Notes under the pieces: model-generated | Databases searched by the model: none | The model's input: only the letters and a program-made list of their open reading frames with translations | Told to the model about the DNA's origin: nothing | Part shown: positions 49,037 through 56,099 of the stretch, piece by piece | Layout: the number at the start of each line of letters is the position of its first letter | Numbering within the stretch: the stretch's first letter is position 1 | From: Ectothiorhodospira lacustris | GTDB taxonomy: Bacteria; Pseudomonadota; Gammaproteobacteria; Ectothiorhodospirales; Ectothiorhodospiraceae | Direction: 5' to 3' | NCBI RefSeq assembly: GCF_022227845.1 | Contig: NZ_JAJNQN010000017.1 | Location: 1-64,000, forward strand | Length of the DNA stretch: 64,000 bases | Made by a program: the position numbers and the translations under genes

Positions 49037-49069
49037 ACGGCCGGCGAGTTATCGCCGGCCGTTTTTTTT
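49037..49069 (+). terminator. Strong terminator after antenna operon 1
   Basis: ACGGCCGGCGA-GTTA-TCGCCGGCCGT is followed by eight T. An A run on the 5' side lets it work on the minus strand too. It separates the two antenna operons. Confidence 0.95.
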
Positions 49070-49157
49070 GTCGCCAAGTTTTGTATGGATGAGCATGATT
49101 GCTTGAGCTTTCAGGCGAAGGAATGGTGAGTTTTTCCCGGCTTTAATGCGTGCGCCG

Positions 49158-49262
49158 TGCAAGCCCCGGTTCTGCGCTGTCAATGTTCCCCCTGGCCATG
49201 CTTCTGATGGAGCCTGAGAGAGGCTTCCAGAAGCTTGCAGAACCATCCCCGGGGGCTTTGCA
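49158..49262. other. Two-part inverted repeat; possible structured RNA
   Basis: In the ~740-base gap between antenna operons, TGCAAGCCCC-GGTTCTGC (49158-49175) pairs with GCAGAACC (49237-49244) and GGGGGCTTTGCA (49251-49262). Inside, GCTTCTG-AT-GGAGCC (49200-49214) pairs with GGCTTC-CAGAAGC (49222-49234) around TGAGAGA. Together this is a ~105-nt elongated fold. Strand, promoter and function are unknown. It could be a regulatory RNA or the end of a vanished mobile element. The rest of 49070-49470 holds no convincing gene. Confidence 0.5.
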
Positions 49263-49471
49263 TGTCGTGCTGAAAACTGCGTGGCGGAGGTGCGTTGATG
49301 TCGTCGAACAGCCCTTCTTCGAGAAACTGATCTGCGTCAGTAAAAGACCCGCCCCGTGTTATCGGCAGCCCTCTGGAAGTTAGATTTCCGATTATGTAAC
49401 TTCATGTTTTTAAATGGTAATAATGAGTTTTTCGGGCTTGTGGACGGGGTTTTCGGGGTTGGTAGGTTGCC

Positions 49472-49503
49472 TTGACATTTAGGCCTGTCAACGTAGACTT
49501 ACA
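49472..49503 (+). promoter_or_regulatory. Antenna promoter 2 with overlapping CrtJ/PpsR-like box
   Basis: TTGACA (49472-49477), 16 bases, TAGACT (49494-49499), identical hexamers and spacing to promoter 1. TTGACA-N8-TGTCAA forms a palindrome over -35 and spacer, and TGT-N12-ACA (49486-49503) covers the -10. Shared core with promoter 1 is TGTCARCGTAGACTTACA. The leader to alpha 2 is about 235 bases and contains a beta-gene relic. Confidence 0.7.
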
Positions 49504-49619
49504 ACCATGCTGCAACGGTATCCGACGCCTTTGATTGTCCTTCGGCTGGGGTTGCAGAATATAAAACCCGATCAGGGAGCTTTCGGTCCAAGTGCTTTAT
49601 AAAGTAAAGAACAGGGCAT

Positions 49620-49707
49620 GAAGACCGAATGATTTAAGAGCACTTTGAGACAACCTTAACCGTTTTATGTTGGCGGTGGTTGCAAACATCCTGGCCATCC
49701 GTGATGG
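49620..49707 (+). pseudogene. Relic of a light-harvesting beta gene
   Basis: From 49638, GAG CAC TTT GAG ACA ACC matches the beta codons for EQFKTT. About 23 of 30 bases match before a one-base deletion near 49661-49666, and after it the frame reads M-L-A-V-V-A-N-I-L-A-I against the functional M-A-L-A-A-A-A-H-F-L-V-Y. The ligand His codon CAC has become AAC (Asn), an in-frame TAA stands at 49635-49637, and no WRPFY end remains. It lies exactly where a beta gene should precede alpha 2. It cannot make antenna protein. Confidence 0.65.
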
Positions 49708-49737
49708 TCAAGGTTATAAACCAAGAGGGCAATATCA

Positions 49738-49938
49738 ATGAGTGAATACAGACCGAGCAAGCCGAGCAACCCCAGAGACGATTGGAAGCTGTGGCTGGTG
49801 GTTAACCCCGGCACCTGGCTGATGCCCATTCTGATGGCTGTTCTCGTCGTGGCTCTGGCCGTGCACGCCTTTGTGTATGCCAACGACAACTACAACCCGC
49901 TGACCTTCGACGCCAGCGCCGTTGAAGCTTCTGAGTAA
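49738..49938 (+). CDS. Light-harvesting complex alpha polypeptide 2
   Basis: A 66-residue alpha chain, nearly identical to alpha 1 through the helix (DDWKLWLVVNPGTWLMP; ligand His in ALAVHAFVYAND) and different mainly in the polar tail (TFDASAVEASE). GAGGGC lies before the ATG. It precedes beta 2 by 15 bases, an alpha-beta order opposite to operon 1 and to most puf/puc operons. Confidence 0.92.
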   Translation: MSEYRPSKPSNPRDDWKLWLVVNPGTWLMPILMAVLVVALAVHAFVYANDNYNPLTFDASAVEASE

Positions 49939-49953
49939 CGGAGAGAATAGACC

Positions 49954-50094
49954 ATGAATGACAATAGCATCTCGGGCCTGAGCGAAGAACAAGCCAAGGA
50001 ATTCCACGAGCAGTTCAAGACCACCTTCACCGTGTTCATGGTGATCGCTGCTGCTGCGCACTTCCTGGTGTTCCTGTGGAGACCCTTCTACTAA
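49954..50094 (+). CDS. Light-harvesting complex beta polypeptide 2
   Basis: A 46-residue beta chain: MNDNSISGLSEEQAKEF, then the helix with ligand His in AAAAHFLVFLWRPFY. It differs from beta 1 by a shorter N terminus and a few helix residues (VI for AL, FL for YV), so the two rings could differ spectrally. ACGGAGAG precedes the ATG. A large hairpin terminator follows. Confidence 0.93.
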   Translation: MNDNSISGLSEEQAKEFHEQFKTTFTVFMVIAAAAHFLVFLWRPFY

Positions 50095-50127
50095 GAAGGT
50101 CTTGGCAGTCGCTGTATTAGCAGTGCA

Positions 50128-50224
50128 GGTAGAGGTAGCTTGAAAGACTCTGAAAGTGTGCGCATCGTGACTTTGCAGAGGCCGACGCCACACGAGTTTT
50201 CAGGCTCCTCTACCTTCCTTTTTT
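50128..50224 (+). terminator. Extended hairpin terminator after antenna operon 2
   Basis: GGTAGAGG (50128-50135) pairs with CCTCTACC (50207-50214), with further pairing inside, followed by TTCCTTTTTT. The ~70-base insert makes it a structured 3' end rather than a simple terminator. The remaining gap to 50375 shows no gene. Confidence 0.65.
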
Positions 50225-50375
50225 AAGGCGTTCTAAATTGAATTGATCCCAGGGCAGGTTGCGGATTGATTCGGTCTCCAGCCCATTAGCCGCCCTTTTC
50301 TTGAGCCACTATCCTTCAGCTTCATCCTCCCCCGGATTCGGCCTCCGAGTCCATGAGGCCCCCGTTATTCGGCTG

Positions 50376-51158
50376 CTATTGCCCGGGAGGATAGAGCCCT
50401 TTGTGGCCGGCACCATTCTGGTGAACCCTCTCGCGCTCCATGAGCAGCAAGGCCCTCAGCAGCGTCTGTTCATCCGTCTGTGAAAGGTCATAAAAACGCC
50501 CGCCGATCAGTCTTTCACCGGTTTCCCTATCGTCGGACGCAAAGCGTATCTGAATGCCGCATTCAATAGGCTCGTTGCCGGAGAGGACGAGTTTGCTGAG
50601 TGTCAGCAGGTCTCTGGCATGGATAGGGGTTTTGATCGGGAAAGCGGCGCGAAGTCCCCCCAGCGATATGTCCGCGAGGTTGCCGTTGAAGTGACGCCCG
50701 TCCCTGTCTACCAGGGTCACAGGCGTACCGAGGGCATCATCCACCGGGGCACGGAAATGCGCGCGTTTCTGCTCGCTGTCCAGTTCGGCCGGCATGGAGA
50801 CGACGTAGAAGGCTTCGCCATCGTGCTCTCCGGAGTGAAGGACTTCCGCACGGAAGTGCAGGCAGGATGCGTTGAGTACCGCGTACACATGGACCTGCTG
50901 CCCGGCCGCCATGCGTAAATTACCCTGATAAGGACTCAACTCGCTCAGGAACAGCCATCCGCGGGATGGGTCCATGCGATTCAGGGTGCTGTGGAAGAAT
51001 TCCTGATCCTGGCCGAAACGGATGCTGATGGAGGCGCGGCGGGCCTCCAGATCTCTGAGCAGGGCATTGATGCGTTCCTGCCTCAAGATACGGTCACCCG
51101 GGTGTCCCGGCGGAGGGGTACGCACGGTCGTCTGCGTCTGATTGGTGGGCTGGTTCAT
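50376..51158 (-). CDS. ycgR: PilZ-domain flagellar brake protein (YcgR type)
   Basis: YcgR-type proteins bind cyclic di-GMP and slow the flagellar motor. The 260-residue protein has an N-terminal YcgR domain (about 25-125) and a PilZ domain with the RxxxR site in KRAHFRAPV (about residue 131-139) and DISLGG (about 165-170), the two c-di-GMP-binding motifs. It lies downstream of flgA-flgM-flgN on the same strand, and a diguanylate cyclase is encoded at 37348. Confidence 0.9.
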   Translation of the reverse strand: MNQPTNQTQTTVRTPPPGHPGDRILRQERINALLRDLEARRASISIRFGQDQEFFHSTLNRMDPSRGWLFLSELSPYQGNLRMAAGQQVHVYAVLNASCLHFRAEVLHSGEHDGEAFYVVSMPAELDSEQKRAHFRAPVDDALGTPVTLVDRDGRHFNGNLADISLGGLRAAFPIKTPIHARDLLTLSKLVLSGNEPIECGIQIRFASDDRETGERLIGGRFYDLSQTDEQTLLRALLLMERERVHQNGAGHKGLYPPGQ

Positions 51159-51299
51159 GGCCGGGTTCTCCGCGCTCTTTGACCTCCAGACGGATGACTT
51201 TCTCTGGAGCCTATACTGAGGCTAGCACAGTCTGAGAAAGAAACAGTCTTTAGTGCGGGTGCATGCAGGATTTATCGGCGTCGGCCGGGGGGGGAGGGG

Positions 51300-51785
51300 T
51301 CAGGCTTTGGTGATGGTGCGGGAATTTGCCCCGGAAGAGGTGGTCCGCCCGCGAGGGCCGTACAGTTCAGTACGGGCGTCTTCGCCTCGCAGGATGTGTA
51401 GCGCTTGCTCTACGTGCCGGCGCTTGGTTTCCACCACGCCGCCATTGGTGAGATTGAGCTGACGGCATCTCGCTATGATGTCCACCAAGCGATCCCAGAC
51501 CGGGCTCAGAATGCGTTCAGTATCCCAGTCACGTAGACAGCATGCCATGCCCTGGGCGTTGTTCTCATAGCCTTCCCGTTTGAGCAGGGCGCCCTGCTCC
51601 CGGGTGAGCTGCTCCAGCCGCTCAACCTGCCGCTGCTTTTCGGCGATGGCCAGATTGAGGGTATCGAGGTCCCTTGCGCTCAGGGCCTGCCCTTCCAGTT
51701 GCAGGGCATGCTCCAGCGACGAGGCCTCCCGCACCGAGTGGGTCAGAATCTGTTCCAGTTGCTCCGGAAACGAGCGCATGTTCAT
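51300..51785 (-). CDS. flgN: Flagellar chaperone FlgN
   Basis: FlgN escorts hook-filament junction proteins FlgK and FlgL to the export gate. The 161-residue protein is almost wholly helical and coiled-coil-like (LEGQALSARDLDTLNLAIAEKQ, QVERLEQLTREQGALLKREG), as is typical. It starts two bases after flgM ends. The assignment leans on this order. Confidence 0.85.
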   Translation of the reverse strand: MNMRSFPEQLEQILTHSVREASSLEHALQLEGQALSARDLDTLNLAIAEKQRQVERLEQLTREQGALLKREGYENNAQGMACCLRDWDTERILSPVWDRLVDIIARCRQLNLTNGGVVETKRRHVEQALHILRGEDARTELYGPRGRTTSSGANSRTITKA

Positions 51786-51787
51786 GG

Positions 51788-52099
51788 CTAGAACAGGTCT
51801 TCGGTCTTGAGGATATTATTGGCCACGGATTCGGCGTTGACCTCATAGCGTCCTTCCTGGATGGCCAGGCGGATGGCGGCTACCTTTTCCTGGTCGACGG
51901 CGGGCTGTGCCTTGGCATCCTGTTCCAGCGTACTCAGGCGGCGGGCAGTCTCCGTCAGAGTAACCTTATCGCCCGCCGGGCCGGAAAGCCCCGCAGCACC
52001 ACCGCCTGACCGCGAGCCTCTGGCAATGTCGGAGGCACCACGGCTTTCTCCGGCACTTCGCGGCTGAGTCTGAGTTAAATTCTTGATGTCGATGGACAT
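51788..52099 (-). CDS. flgM: Anti-sigma-28 factor FlgM
   Basis: FlgM holds FliA (sigma28) inactive until the hook is built and FlgM is exported. The 103-residue protein has a disordered N terminus rich in S, R and G and the FliA-binding C-terminal helices (VDQEKVAAIRLAIQEGRYEVNAESVANNIL). A sigma28-type promoter lies 44 bases upstream in addition to readthrough from flgA, the usual feedback design. Confidence 0.92.
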   Translation of the reverse strand: MSIDIKNLTQTQPRSAGESRGASDIARGSRSGGGAAGLSGPAGDKVTLTETARRLSTLEQDAKAQPAVDQEKVAAIRLAIQEGRYEVNAESVANNILKTEDLF

Positions 52100-52142
52100 G
52101 TTGCGTTCCTCGCGTGCACTGAACGACCACTTCTTAGGAAGA

Positions 52143-52169
52143 GTATCGGCCGGTTTTCAGGTTTCTTTA
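52143..52169 (-). promoter_or_regulatory. Sigma28 (FliA) promoter of flgM
   Basis: On the minus strand TAAAGAAA, 11 bases, GCCGATAC: an excellent match to the FliA consensus (TAAAGTTT-N11-GCCGATAA). Confidence 0.88.
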
Positions 52170-52200
52170 GGGCTATTAGGGGGATTCAGTGCGACCTGAC

Positions 52201-52935
52201 TCACATATTAACACCCACCACTCCGGCTGAGAGTACCCGGCCTTCCACAATGCGCCGGGATGACAGGTTGCGAACCTGAACTCGGTCTCCATGCGCCCCA
52301 TCCGCGAGTGCCTGGCCCTCCATGCGCACGGATAGGTCGGTGTTTTGCGCCACCAGCGTGACCTTTTGTCCTCGTTGCACCAGCCGCTGGGGCTCGACCA
52401 TCTGTGGAGACAGGGCCGTGCCGGCGGGCAGGGCCCGCCTGAGGACCATGTTGGTGACCTCCGCCGGATCCGTGAGATATCCGCTGTGCATGTTGCCCAA
52501 GTCGCGTAATTCGAGCCTGATGTCATTTTGGGAGAGCAGGGTGCCCCGGGGGAGGGCACGCTCCAGGACAACGACTTCTCCGCGGACCACCACCTGCATG
52601 GGCACGAACAGGCTCCAGGGCGAGGGGGCGGTGCAGCGAACCCCTACGGTGGTGTGCCCCGTCATTCTGGCCCCGGCCGGCAAGAAGGTTTCCAGGGTGG
52701 TGTCGCAGGCCCTCAGTCTAAGGCGCGGGTCCAGTGAGCCCCGGCTGATACGCACATCCACGTGATCACCGTGATGAGCGCGGGCCTGATGACCGAGAAA
52801 CGCACCGGCAGATGTCAAAATACTGTCGTGAGACTGTGTTTCCACTGCCATAAGATTGATGGGGGTGCAGGCCAGCAGGCCTGCGAACAAAGTCAGGCCG
52901 ATCCCGAATCGGCGCTTCCGGAAGCTGAAAAACAT
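52201..52935 (-). CDS. flgA: Flagellar P-ring assembly chaperone FlgA
   Basis: FlgA helps FlgI form the periplasmic P ring. The 244-residue protein has a signal peptide (RFGIGLTLFAGLLACTPINL) and a C-terminal SAF domain (RALPRGTLLSQNDIRLELRD, VTNMVLRRALPAGTALSPQM, then RVQVRNLSSRRIVEGRVL). It heads the flgAMN group and is divergent from cheV. A sigma54-type promoter lies about 97 bases upstream. Confidence 0.93.
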   Translation of the reverse strand: MFFSFRKRRFGIGLTLFAGLLACTPINLMAVETQSHDSILTSAGAFLGHQARAHHGDHVDVRISRGSLDPRLRLRACDTTLETFLPAGARMTGHTTVGVRCTAPSPWSLFVPMQVVVRGEVVVLERALPRGTLLSQNDIRLELRDLGNMHSGYLTDPAEVTNMVLRRALPAGTALSPQMVEPQRLVQRGQKVTLVAQNTDLSVRMEGQALADGAHGDRVQVRNLSSRRIVEGRVLSAGVVGVNM

Positions 52936-53031
52936 CGTACCGCTACCTCGCTTGATGGCTCATCACCACACCCTTGGGGTATGTCATGAAGCGCCGGATA
53001 AGTGGCGCATGATGTCCTTTGGGGGGTATGC

Positions 53032-53047
53032 TGCAAAATGAAGGCCA
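53032..53047 (-). promoter_or_regulatory. Sigma54-type promoter of flgA
   Basis: On the minus strand TGGCCTTCATTTTGCA has the GG-N10-GC spacing of RpoN promoters (TGGCAC-N5-TTGCA), with mismatches in the -24 flank. It is back to back with the cheV promoter, eight bases apart. Confidence 0.6.
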
Positions 53048-53055
53048 AAAAAATT

Positions 53056-53082
53056 TCAAGAAATCTTCGCCGGTGCCGATCA
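53056..53082 (+). promoter_or_regulatory. Sigma28 (FliA) promoter of cheV
   Basis: TCAAGAAA, 11 bases, GCCGATCA matches the FliA form TCAAG-N14-GCCGATA used in pseudomonads. It is 50 bases ahead of the cheV ATG, whose site is GCAGGAGAG. Confidence 0.75.
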
Positions 53083-53131
53083 TACTTGTGCATGAGAGGG
53101 TATGATTTGAAAATACCCGCAGGAGAGCCCG

Positions 53132-54064
53132 ATGAGCAGCTTGCTGGATGACGTCGATCGCCGGACTCAGATGGTGGGGCAGAATCGTCTGGAACTGCTC
53201 CTTTTCACCTTGGGTACCCGTCAGTTATTTGCCATCAATGTATTCAAGGTGCGGGAGGTCATTACCTGTCCCGCATTGAGTCGGCTTCCCAGCGCCCATC
53301 CGATCATCCGTGGAGTGGCTACCCTGCGCGGCAAGACGGTATCCGTGGTCGATCTTGCACAGGCCCTGAGCATGTCGCCCGTCGGCTCCGGAGAGCGCGG
53401 ATCATTCGTCATTCTTACTGAATTCAATCGTTCCGTTCAGGGACTTCTGGTGGCATCGGTGGATCGCATCATCAACCTCAACTGGGATCAGATTCGACCG
53501 CCTCCCCGTGGCACACATAAAGACAGTTTTTTGACGGCTGTGACCCAGGTCGACGATCGTCTGGTGGAGATCATTGATGTGGAAAAAGTGCTGGAGATGG
53601 TCACCGGTCCGGCACGGGATGTCAGCGATGCGCTGGTATCCAGCAGCCGTGGAGGGGGGAGAGTGCGATGCGCCCTGGTCGCCGACGACTCTACGGTGGC
53701 GCGCAAGCAGATCGTGCGCGCCCTGACCCAGATCGGCGTGGAATCGGTGGTGGTAAATGATGGCAGACAGGCACTGGACAAGTTGCTGGAAATGGCTGCC
53801 CAAGGCCCCATCGAGCAGCAGATCGGGATGGTGATATCCGATATCGAGATGCCGGAGATGGATGGTTACACGCTCTCCGCCGCCATCAGGAAGGAGCCGG
53901 CCCTGTCCGGGCTGTACGTTGTGCTCCATTCTTCCCTGAGCGGGACCTTCAATGAGACCCTGGTCCGCAGGGCGGGGGCTGACCGTTTTTTGCCCAAGTT
54001 CAGCCCCGATGAGCTGGCAGAGGCCGTACTGGGACACCTGCAGATGGGTGATGACGCGAAATAA
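53132..54064 (+). CDS. cheV: Chemotaxis coupling protein CheV
   Basis: CheV couples receptors to CheA and is itself a phosphorylation target. The 310 residues comprise a CheW-like domain (about 20-160; LLLFTLGTRQLFAINVFKVRE) and a receiver domain (about 178-305). Receiver residues are D185 and D186 (VADDS), phosphoacceptor D237 (ISDIEMPEMDG) and K289 (LPKF). All are intact. The next gene is cheR. Confidence 0.95.
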   Translation: MSSLLDDVDRRTQMVGQNRLELLLFTLGTRQLFAINVFKVREVITCPALSRLPSAHPIIRGVATLRGKTVSVVDLAQALSMSPVGSGERGSFVILTEFNRSVQGLLVASVDRIINLNWDQIRPPPRGTHKDSFLTAVTQVDDRLVEIIDVEKVLEMVTGPARDVSDALVSSSRGGGRVRCALVADDSTVARKQIVRALTQIGVESVVVNDGRQALDKLLEMAAQGPIEQQIGMVISDIEMPEMDGYTLSAAIRKEPALSGLYVVLHSSLSGTFNETLVRRAGADRFLPKFSPDELAEAVLGHLQMGDDAK

Positions 54065-54236
54065 GGACCCATGGCCGGCATCTTCATGCCGCCCGGCGGT
54101 TATTGTGTGCCCCTTGGGCGGCAGCGCGGCATGCCCCTTTTGAGGTGTCTCGAAGGTATACTGGTGGCGCTGCCTATTGAGCAGTACGACGGCTTGCGTT
54201 CTACAACGAAAGATTGATCGATCACAGGAATCCACC

Positions 54237-55067
54237 TTGTCAGGCCCTATCGAATCTCAGGATTACGAGGATTTCAGGCTGTTTCTGGAGAAGTCCTGTG
54301 GACTGGTCCTTGGGGAAAACAAGCACTATCTGGTGAACAGCCGCCTGTCGCGGCTCATGGGTGAATTCTCGGTCTCTTCCGTCAGCGATCTGCTCAGGCA
54401 GCTGAAACTGGGGCGCAATCCCGGTCTGCGGGAACGGGTCATCGAGGCCATGACCACCAACGAAACCTACTGGTTTCGGGATGTCTTTCCCTTCGAGATC
54501 CTCAAGAATCAAATCTACCCGGAGTTGGCCAAGCAGAAGGGTTCGGGTTATGCCCCGCGTATCTGGTGTGCCGCCTGTTCTTCCGGGCAGGAGCCTTATT
54601 CCATCAGCATGGGGTTCAGTGAATACCAGCAGTCCCGGCCCGGCAGCTTGCGGGATGTCCAGATCCTGGGAACGGATATCTCGGGCGCCGTGTTGAAGGA
54701 GTCCCGTGAGGCCAGCTACGATTCCTTGGCGGTCGCACGTGGCCTCTCCCTTGATCGCCGCAACCGGTTTTTCGTTCAGAATGGTGATCGCTGGGTTCTT
54801 CGCCCGGATATCAAGGCTCGAGCAAGTTTTCGTGAGTTCAATCTCATGGACAGCTATACCCTGTTGGGGCGTTTCGACGTGGTTTTCTGCCGCAACGTGC
54901 TGATCTATTTTTCGATCGACTCCAAGAAGCTGATCCTGAAGCGTATTTCCCAAATTCTCAATCCGGGTGGGTATCTCTTCCTGGGGGCATCCGAGTCGAT
55001 GGCCAATTACTCGGATGCCTTTGAGATGGTGCGTTGCAATCCCGGGGTGGTTTACCGCCTGCGCTGA
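54237..55067 (+). CDS. cheR: Chemoreceptor methyltransferase CheR
   Basis: CheR methylates chemoreceptor glutamates with S-adenosylmethionine. A TTG start at 54237 with AGGA seven bases upstream gives 276 residues, normal for CheR; an upstream in-frame start at 54177 would add 20 residues with no ribosome site. Motifs: MTTNETYWFRD, the SAM loop WCAACSSGQEPYSI, ILGTDISGAVL and FCRNVLIYF. cheV-cheR just ahead of flgB is the pseudomonad/vibrio order. Confidence 0.94.
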   Translation: MSGPIESQDYEDFRLFLEKSCGLVLGENKHYLVNSRLSRLMGEFSVSSVSDLLRQLKLGRNPGLRERVIEAMTTNETYWFRDVFPFEILKNQIYPELAKQKGSGYAPRIWCAACSSGQEPYSISMGFSEYQQSRPGSLRDVQILGTDISGAVLKESREASYDSLAVARGLSLDRRNRFFVQNGDRWVLRPDIKARASFREFNLMDSYTLLGRFDVVFCRNVLIYFSIDSKKLILKRISQILNPGGYLFLGASESMANYSDAFEMVRCNPGVVYRLR

Positions 55068-55091
55068 GCGGGCAGGGTGTCAATAACCCGA

Positions 55092-55110
55092 CCCGCCCTC
55101 AGGGGGCGGG
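55092..55110 (+). terminator. Hairpin after cheR
   Basis: CCCGCCC-TCAGG-GGGCGGG forms seven G-C pairs, with no T run. It may be a Rho-assisted stop between cheR and the flgB operon. Confidence 0.45.
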
Positions 55111-55200
55111 ACCCTCCAACCGGCGGTATCTTGCCGTGGCAGTCAGTCCGATTCAGGACGCCTTTTACCCAAGCCTTTAAGAAACCTGCCTTTTTTTTTA

Positions 55201-55216
55201 TGGCACGCGGATTGCA
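55201..55216 (+). promoter_or_regulatory. Sigma54 promoter of the flgB operon
   Basis: TGGCACG-CGGA-TTGCA is a full consensus RpoN site, with GG at 55202-55203 and GC at 55214-55215. It lies 37 bases ahead of the flgB ATG and is preceded by a T-rich tract. Flagellar class II or III hook-basal-body genes are RpoN-driven in pseudomonads and vibrios. Confidence 0.92.
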
Positions 55217-55252
55217 TTTCGACCTTCAGGAACATTTCTTGAGGTCGAGTCC

Positions 55253-55651
55253 ATGCCACTTTCCATAGACAGGGCCATTGGTATCCACGGCGATGCGCTG
55301 CAGGTGCGCTCAAAGCGCCTGGAGTTGCTCGCCTCCAATATCGCCAATTCCGATACCCCCAACTACAAGGCGCGGGACCTGGATTTTCGTCAGGTGCTCA
55401 GCCGTGCACATCAACCTGATGCACTGGGTCTGCGCCTCACCCACGCCGCCCATATTGCCACTGATGCCTCGGGGCAGGGCATGGGCGAGCCGCTCTACCG
55501 GGTGCCCACCCAGCCATCCCTGGACGGCAATACGGTGGACCCCCAGCTGGAGCAGGCGGCCTTTGCCGAAAACACCGTGCAGTACCAGGCCAGCCTGGAT
55601 TTTCTCAGCAAGAAATTCAGCGGCCTGCGTACGGCCCTGAAAGGCGAATAG
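55253..55651 (+). CDS. flgB: Flagellar basal body rod protein FlgB
   Basis: A 132-residue proximal rod subunit, exported without a cleaved signal. ELLASNIANSDTPNYKARDLDF is the rod-family N-terminal motif, and the end NTVQYQASLDFLSKKFSGLRTAL forms the C-terminal helix that packs with it. It is the first gene of the flgB-K operon. Confidence 0.96.
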   Translation: MPLSIDRAIGIHGDALQVRSKRLELLASNIANSDTPNYKARDLDFRQVLSRAHQPDALGLRLTHAAHIATDASGQGMGEPLYRVPTQPSLDGNTVDPQLEQAAFAENTVQYQASLDFLSKKFSGLRTALKGE

Positions 55652-55667
55652 GCCGGGAGATTAACCC

Positions 55668-56087
55668 ATGAGCAACATGTTCAAGATCTTTGACGTCTCC
55701 GGTTCGGCGCTAAGCGCCCAGTCGGTGCGTCTGAACACCATCGCCAGCAACATGGCCAATGCCCAGGTAGCCAGCACTACCCCCGAGCAGGCCTACCGTT
55801 CCAAACAGCCGGTATTCCAGACGGTGATGGACCAGTTCGGCAGGAGTGCGTCCACCACCCCGGTGCGGGTGGCCGGCATCGTCGAGAGCCAGGCCGAGCC
55901 CTTCGTGAAATATGAGCCCCATCACCCGCTGGCCAATGAGCAAGGGTATGTCTACATGCCCAACGTGAACCTGGTGGACGAGATGGCCAACATGATCTCC
56001 GCCTCCCGCAGTTACGAGAACAACGTGGAGGTGATGAACACCACCAAGCAACTGTTGCTGCGGACCCTACAGCTGGGTCAGTCATAG
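55668..56087 (+). CDS. flgC: Flagellar basal body rod protein FlgC
   Basis: A 139-residue proximal rod protein. The N terminus FKIFDVSGSALSAQSVRLNT and IASNMANAQV, and the C-terminal ISASRSYENNVEVMNTTKQL, are typical. It starts 16 bases after flgB, with GGGAG ahead. Confidence 0.96.
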   Translation: MSNMFKIFDVSGSALSAQSVRLNTIASNMANAQVASTTPEQAYRSKQPVFQTVMDQFGRSASTTPVRVAGIVESQAEPFVKYEPHHPLANEQGYVYMPNVNLVDEMANMISASRSYENNVEVMNTTKQLLLRTLQLGQS

Positions 56088-56099
56088 GAGGGATGAGAC

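Noticed and set aside
49150-49383. 77-codon open frame between the antenna operons
   Set aside because: There is no ribosome site and no recognisable features, and much of it lies in the inverted repeat, which explains the base pattern better.
48996-49737. pufL/pufM reaction-centre genes after the alpha gene
   Set aside because: A strong terminator and non-coding DNA follow alpha 1; no reaction-centre sequence is present in the window.
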